Below, piece by piece: positions 54,101 through 61,694 of a DNA stretch of 64,000 nt. Made by a program: the position numbers and the translations under genes. Position 1 is the first letter of the stretch; every line of letters begins with the position of its first letter. The stretch is taken from NCBI GenBank assembly GCA_008360955.1, contig LUCM01004968.1, positions 291,488-355,487 on the forward strand. The letters are read 5' to 3'. Under the pieces are notes generated by a model. The model was given only the letters and a program-made list of their open reading frames with translations, was not told the DNA's origin and did no database searches. This stretch comes from Fasciolopsis buskii (taxonomy: Eukaryota > Platyhelminthes > Trematoda > Plagiorchiida > Fasciolidae).

Positions 54101-57100
54101 GGAGTATCACCTACAACCCCTTAGCTTAAACTATCATACTCTGTCCGGTCCACTGGGTGATTTTATCCATAGATTCCGACAGTTTTTTTTATTTTGGCTT
54201 TTTCTCCATTTTTGTTTGTTACACATCAGTTCCACGACGTATTTTGAAGCGTCCTGCTTTCCAAGGTGATATATATATATATATATATGCTTAAAGTACT
54301 TGGGTATTCCTATTTCGCATCTCCGTATCTAGCTAAAATAAAGATCTAGGTCAAATTGTGGCATTCCTCTTCTGGTTTTATAAGTAACTTCTATTCGACT
54401 TCTAGGTCAAGCCTGCCAAAAAGATGTGCTCAAACGATCTTAACTTCAGCGAGATAGAGTGATACAAAATAGAAATAGCCAAGTACTTTAGGCAGATAAA
54501 TCGCCGAAGATGAATATACCATTTTTCATTTTATTTTGGAATTGTCAAAAATATTCCAAAGGGCAATCCAACTGGCTTATTGAATTCTCGTTTGAATAGG
54601 TCTGAGACGTAGTCCATCTCAGATGGGCTCACCTGTACATAATTTCTTTAAAATGCTGTTATTACATGGGTATTTCCGCATATTTTACCAGGACAGATCG
54701 ATTTGTCATGTCGTTTGGAAGGCATCGGGGTTCTTATTCAGTTTTATGAGAGTCTTTTGACATAGTTCCGAAATACCTTGGAAATCGTTGTGTGATCACC
54801 GCAAACAACTCTTTGTGGATTACGTGTGACCTTGTGGAGGGTTGTTCCACCTTTCAGAATGGATATCCTGATGAGAAAACTCTCCCACAGAGCAGAAATA
54901 TTCGACATCAAATCAAATAGCTAGTATAACGGTAATACTTTTTTCATGCAAATATACTCATATCGATAGTGATATTTCTGATGTTTGATGCAATGTTTGC
55001 TCTACATATTATATTCACAAGAACCAACAAGCACCCTACTACAGAAATGAAGATACACACAGGGACGGTTGTTTTATTTACTTCCATTCGCTCTTCGCTA
55101 ACAAAGTAATTTTTAACATGATTTCGAAGTCCGCTTATGATGATGATAACGAAACATTTGGGCAATGCGACTGTTAACAGGTTCCTGATAGCAGATTCGA
55201 GTATCCGGAACGAATTACAGCTCTCTTCAGTCTTGGAAGTTTAACGTGCTCGAAACGGTGCTTCGTAGTTCGCAAAATAGATTCCGTAATAAATAAGGAA
55301 AAAAACAACATAGTACCTATGAACGTACTTGACATTTCCTATGGCCTCTGTAATACTGGTACATATGATGTCCCATACATAATCTTGGATGCCCGAGTTG
55401 CACTCCTTTCCAGTCTTTTTCGGATTCAACGTATTTACTGCATCTTTTGACCCATTTATTTTGGTCCCTTGATTGCGTTTCTGAATCCGATTCCCGTGGT
55501 GTGAAACAAACAGAAGCGCTGTGTTCGATTACGGTGAATACCATTGGGGCCAGTAATCTAGAGTGTTCCAGAGAGCGGTGACTGACTCACTTCGACTCGC
55601 GTGACCCACCCAAAGAGAATGTTCCACGCGTCGGCTAACTCGGCTAACTCCATTGATACCAAAGCTGATGTGGCTGATCCACCAGGGATAAATCACATGA
55701 CCCATGCAGTCGGCCTGCCGCTCCTTTAGATCGATCAACTTTATTTCGATTGGATTTCCCTTTCACCTGGAAAATTAAGATGCGTTCATTCACGACAAAC
55801 AAGGGAAGAGACATTTCGATTTTTTGATGCCTGACATTACTGGTCTTTCCGTCGTTTAACATTCTCTGACCCTTGACTAGTAGCAACGGCCTACTTTTGT
55901 TGGGTTCAAAGCTACTGATGAAACTTACACTAGGCTGCAAAGTTACGTTACCGGATCACGGAAGTCCCAAACGTGTATTTGTTCGGTCTTGGATCAAACA
56001 TACATTCATTGTTCAGCGTTAAACACCATGGCAAGCCTCGTTGACAGCTGTCTTCCTCCCAGCGTTGCACGTTGTTATAAGAGGAATAAATGAATGAACT
56101 CAGGTGCGCGAAAAGAATGCCTAGGTAGCCAACGCATGGGATGCATTCTGTCTGTACAAACACACCTTTTTATTCATTCTGATTCGACAAAAGTGAGAGC
56201 ATGGCATCGAATGCTCACAGTTAGCTCCCATATTCTTCGGCGTCTTCAACCAGCTGGTTGACTGAGTGTTGGGAACCAACCTTAAAGACATGAAACACCT
56301 CATTTAGCTATGTTCACTATGCATTTTCTCACTCAACGCTGTCGCATCACCTTTTGTTCTCCACGTGGCCTCTCCCATTTAGTGGGAGGCACGCTAAATA
56401 GGAATTGGTTTGGTACACCAGTGTTTGCCACACCCAGTAGTAGATTCATAAACTCCGCTTTACTCCCGCGGTCACTCTTTCCAGTCCTAACGGTACTACC
56501 TAGGCATCGGTGATCAAAAAACTCTAAGCGACGAACATCTTCAGCATGTAAACTTCATGTCTCACAACCATAAAACAAACGCAGCGCTCCAAGGCATAAC
56601 AAACTCGACTTTACAAGCTCCGTGTGATGTAAGACCAACATCACAGGTTCTTCAGTCCAAACTATGCCGCTCTAACCTTGAATATCGTGCTACCACCCTT
56701 GGACACACAGCTGCCCAGGAAGGTAAGACGGTCGACAACTGTTAGTTCCTCTCCATCTAAATCACGTTCATTACGACTGTCGTCCCGTCTTACAACAGTA
56801 CTTTACACTTAAAAGGCTAGAAGCAGATGCCGAGTGGGCAGACAGCCCTTGCGTGTCTATTTTTTTCCTCGTTGAGCATGTTTTGTTGGTTCGAACAATC
56901 GCCGAGGTCATCTGCCTAATCTAGGTCACATACCTTTTCCCAGTTGTCAGTTAGACCTTTATATCCCAAATATCTCTTTAAGCATCCTCCTTTAGCCCGT
57001 TTATGATCAAATTAAACAGGAATGGAGAGATGGGATATTCTTATCGAACACCACTAGTGGTTTTGGATGAACTTGATATTTCACGGTTTACCCTGAAGCG

Positions 57101-60100
57101 ACCACAGGTATGCAAGTACAATGCTCGCAAAAGGTTCGCGGACTTGTCTAGCATACCCTCCTGATGAAAACACCGAGTAGTGCCGTTTGGTCGGCTGAGT
57201 CAAAGACAACTTTCAAGTCAAGAAGAATCATGAGTGTCGGATGACGGTGTAAAGCACGTTTCAAGTAGCCGGCGAAGGTTAAAAATCTGATCGATTCAAC
57301 CTCGACCTGAGAAAAATCCAGCCTGCTGTTCGCGGATGATATTCTCGCAACCGATGACAAACGGCGCAGCATTGTCAAAGCTGGGACTTTAGTAACTATT
57401 GGAAGTAAACTGATCTCACGTTGATTGCTACAGACAAATTGTGCTTCCTTCTTTAAATGGGAGCAGTCAACAATTTCCTCATGATACTGGAATACGGTAC
57501 TCCCTAGAAATGTCACAAAGCAAGTTGGTAGGTGCTTTAATTAAAGCCTCTCCATCTAGTATGAAAAGTACTGAGGGGGATTTCGTCCGGACCGGCCGCT
57601 TTTCCCGATTTCCATAGCCGAATGTTCGACTCTACTTCTAATTCCATCGGGGAATCAAGAAACACTACCCAAGGATTCGCAATTGTTTTCGTTGGACTAA
57701 CTACATTAGCTTGCGGCCGGCTACATTGTCCCTCAAAATATTCCTCTCGTCGATGGAGCCTTTGCTCTCTACCATAAATGGACTCTTTATTTTTGTCAGG
57801 CGAAGCTTGCCGCCAGTCGGTGTGGCGTATAAGCTCAAACAGTTTTTGACTGTTACCTGAAGCAGCTGCTAATTCAGTTTCCTCGGTTGCATTAACTTGT
57901 CACTTTTCAATCTTTCTTAAGGTCTGTCGTCATTTGACGTTGTAATTGTCGACATACCTTATTCATTTCCCAACAGTTTTGGAACTTACATTTCTAGTCC
58001 ATTAGGCTAAGCAACTCCTACAAGGTCCAGTGACTTTGATGGACGTTGGATCTAGGGCCTCAGACGAAACCAGCTACCAAATTCAAGGCCTGCGAGATTT
58101 GATCCCATTGATCATCTACATTCCCTCTCGTGGCTATTCTTAGCGAACCTCAGCTTCTTTTCATAACTGGTGTGAACAGCCGAGGCAGACAGACGTTCAA
58201 CGGCCGACCGGGTTTGGTATTTGTGTTGATTTCCATCGAGCTACGGCATAAATTGCATTTAAATTAACGCATGGCCCGATCTGATGTGCCTGGTTCAGTA
58301 CAATCTGCAGTTTTGGATCAAACCACACAAACGGTATCTTATTGCCATATGGTCGATCTGACCCAGACTACCCGTCGAGTCACAGTCATGTCTCCGTAGG
58401 ATGCAAACCACGTAAGAAGTTCGTGACGGACACCAATAAAGGATTGCCTGCATGAAGTCGGGGAAGCCTGTCCTTGTTATTCGTGAGCTAAAGAGAGAAG
58501 GCGCAACACCAACCGAAACAACCTTTCGATTCACTAAGCTGTCCAAATTGGGCATTAAAACCATCTTCAACCACCACAATGTCACAGGTTTTGGTCATGT
58601 GAACATGAGTGACGAGTTCGTCGTAACACTCCACCTTCTTCCTATTTCCATTGCAGTCTGCTGGAGCGTATACTGAGATGACAAACAAGGTGTATTTAAC
58701 ACATCAATACTTGCGAATGCCAACTACCCTCTGAAGTTTTACGACACATAAACGACCGCTGAAGGGGATCCAATCTAAAATGGCCGCTTTAGCGTTGTTA
58801 CTCAGGCTTATTCCAACACTTTGTTGACTCGCAATTCAAGCTGTTTCTCCTGAGGTGCGTAGCCGAGGTCTTCATGTGGTGTCAGACGCGGGTAGTTGAA
58901 TTACACTACTGAATTCGTGTTTTATTGACGCAGAAGATATCAATCGCCAGTGGGTCTCCTGCAAGCGCTAAACAAGCCTGCTGGGCAAGCCTGTAATGAG
59001 AGCGAACGCATTGAATGAACCGAGATTCAGAAGCAGATGAGGGTGGAGAAAATTTGAATTGGCAGATTGAAAACCCTTTACGAAATTATTTGATAATGGA
59101 CCGTTACAAGTACCGGGCGTGTTATCAATGGGGACATCGCGGATGTACAGAGAAGGCATAAAGAGAGGGTTGGGGCCCGAAGACACAGGTTGACTAAAAG
59201 AAAGGAGACATGAAAAATAGCCTGAAGCCGCTAAAAAGTCAGGGTCTACTATCCGATAGATAGAGGCCATCGAACGGCTTTGCCAATCGGTCTCAAGCAA
59301 GGAACAGAACATGTGTCTTAACTCGAAAACTCTCATGAACAAAGAGTAAACAACCTTTGAAGTCAGATTCACGAGTTAGGGTTCGTGAACCAGGGTGTAG
59401 TTTCAGTGGCACAATTCATCTGGAAGTTGATTCAATGTCTACTCAAAAGATGACAATAAAAAGTTGCCCGCAATATCGTAATAGGGCATTTTACCAGAAC
59501 GATAACGGAAAACAACTTTTTTGTCTAGTGCAGAGCCAAATTTGATTATTCGGTGGAAACTGTTTCACCAATTGTCCATATTCTCAAAGAAACTGTAGAA
59601 CAGAAAACGAAATTCGGTATGAAAAATGTGGATTTGTTATAGTGAACAAGGCTGCTGGGGTAAACCATCGATGTATTTGTAGACCTCGATCAGTAATAAC
59701 CTAGAATGTGTTAAATATGGAAGGTAATATTGCATTCACATGCTTCAGTGGATGTGTCTATCACTGTCCAAACAAAACGACCAATTGTGTCAGCAAACCA
59801 TTTTCGGTTTGATCAGTCACCTTCAAAGGCACAGGAAAGCCTCGGTGGTCATAATTGTGCACCAGCGCTTTCAACTGTTCAAATGCACAGCGATATATTG
59901 CACAAGTGAGAAATTGATAAACCGCTAAAGTTGTAAGAAACTGATTCATGGAACATTCTAGCTTGGTTCCACGCTATGAATCCAAATCACGTTGTGACAA
60001 GCGTTAATAACGCGCTCACTACATTGATCCAGGAAGCATAGCTTTTGTCACTGAATATCATTTCCTGACCTGCATTGTTTATCACAATAATTAGGCTGCT

Positions 60101-61644
60101 GCTAGACTACCGTCTAGCGAGGTTTGTGGCGTCATCGTAGAAAACGATTGTGAGATGAAGGTACACAACATAAATCGTCCCGATTTCGATCGATCAGCAG
60201 CTTCTGATACATGAATCTCCAGACTAGCATGCATATGCTTGCGACCATTTTAGACTACCCGTAAGCAGCTAAGCAGGAATTCGTAACAGAACGAAGAAAA
60301 CTCCAGTGATTATATGTCAAACGCAAGCATAAACCAATTTCAAGCCCCCTAACGAATATGGCGATAACTGCAAAATAAAATGGCCATACGAAAAGCGATA
60401 AACGTTTTCCATCCTCCCTTAATTTTTTTTGTTAAATTCACTTTCTGAATGTATGTAGTTCCGTAGTTGGTTAGTAGTAGTACTAGTAGAGCGGTCCCGG
60501 GAAATTCAAAAGAAGGAAGTTCCGAATGTCCGGCATTTAATAGAAAAAATGCTTATAAAAAATGTGTTGCGTCTTATTTGCTGCAATTATTCATTTCTCT
60601 ATCAAGTTTCAACGATTCGGAATTACGTGAAAACTATTCCAACATGAAATTGGGTTGATTTATCAAGATTTTACCGCCACAGATTTTTAAAAGGGTGCTT
60701 AATGATGGACTGACTACCTTTGCTCGTCTTTACCGCATAATGAGCTGATAGTTCGTGTGTTGCCTGATAATATGCAGACCCATATGAGCTTCTTAGATCC
60801 AATAAAATGCATTTGTCTTTACCTCACCTTGGACAGCTTTGACAGTTTTCCGAAACGGAAATAAGAACGATGAAGAAAGTACAAAAACACAAATACTGAA
60901 TGGCTTCTGGGAAAATTCCAAACACTAGTGAATGAGTTGCTAAGATCCGAAGGACATTCCATGTTAGACTGACTCTGTATCGATGTTCTTTCCATTAATT
61001 TGCTTCACTTGAATGACAGGAGATCGACCGATTTGTCCATCATACTGTGTATGTTCAATTCAACACTATAAATCAGGCAAGCACTTCTTTCCTTGCTGTA
61101 AATTTTCATCACCGCGTATCCATCTTTCCGTGATTGGGGATTATAAGTTTGTTACAGCTCCTATCACCGTATCAATCAAGCTAACTTTGAATAAATAAAC
61201 AGATGGATCAAATATGTCTTATTCATCTATACCTTCCGTTGCATAGGACTGGTACAAAAGTGCATGTCGCCTGAATCGTCCGTGATTCGATTTCGTCATA
61301 ACGCTGAGCTTTCCGAAGTACCCAATCAACTGACCCTACCGATTTCGGATATGACGCACACACAAACTTTAAATGTGAGTTATGGAAAAAAAGTGATTAT
61401 GGTTTTGCAACTGAATTACGCTGACTAGTGGGAGTTTACTTTTCTCGGGTCATGCAATTGTATAGATTGTAGCTTTCCTAGTATTGACCAACTCATTTTT
61501 ACTTTCTAGTAAATTAAATGCGGAAAATTCCCTTAAGTAAATTCACCTACGTTGGGGTAGTTTTGTGTTGACAATGCACACCCAGTCTGCCAAGAATCGA
61601 GGTCTACAGGATTACAAATGCATGCTTACGTACATACACACAAT

Positions 61645-61694
<50 letters not shown>

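Larger units (their letters stand above)
53798..61246 (+). other. Intron 17, about 7.4 kb
   Basis: gtaatt...catag, phase 1, splitting the Gly codon of Y-P-G. It contains a near-complete RTE-like LINE on the minus strand and an AT tract. The stretches 53798-56179 and 58700-61246 are unassigned. The open frame at 58968-59372 (minus) has no recognised domain. Confidence 0.75.

Noticed and set aside
58968..59372. 134-codon minus-strand frame near the RTE-like element
   Set aside because: Composition is not clearly protein-like and no RT or endonuclease motif is visible. Possible 5' LINE or chance.
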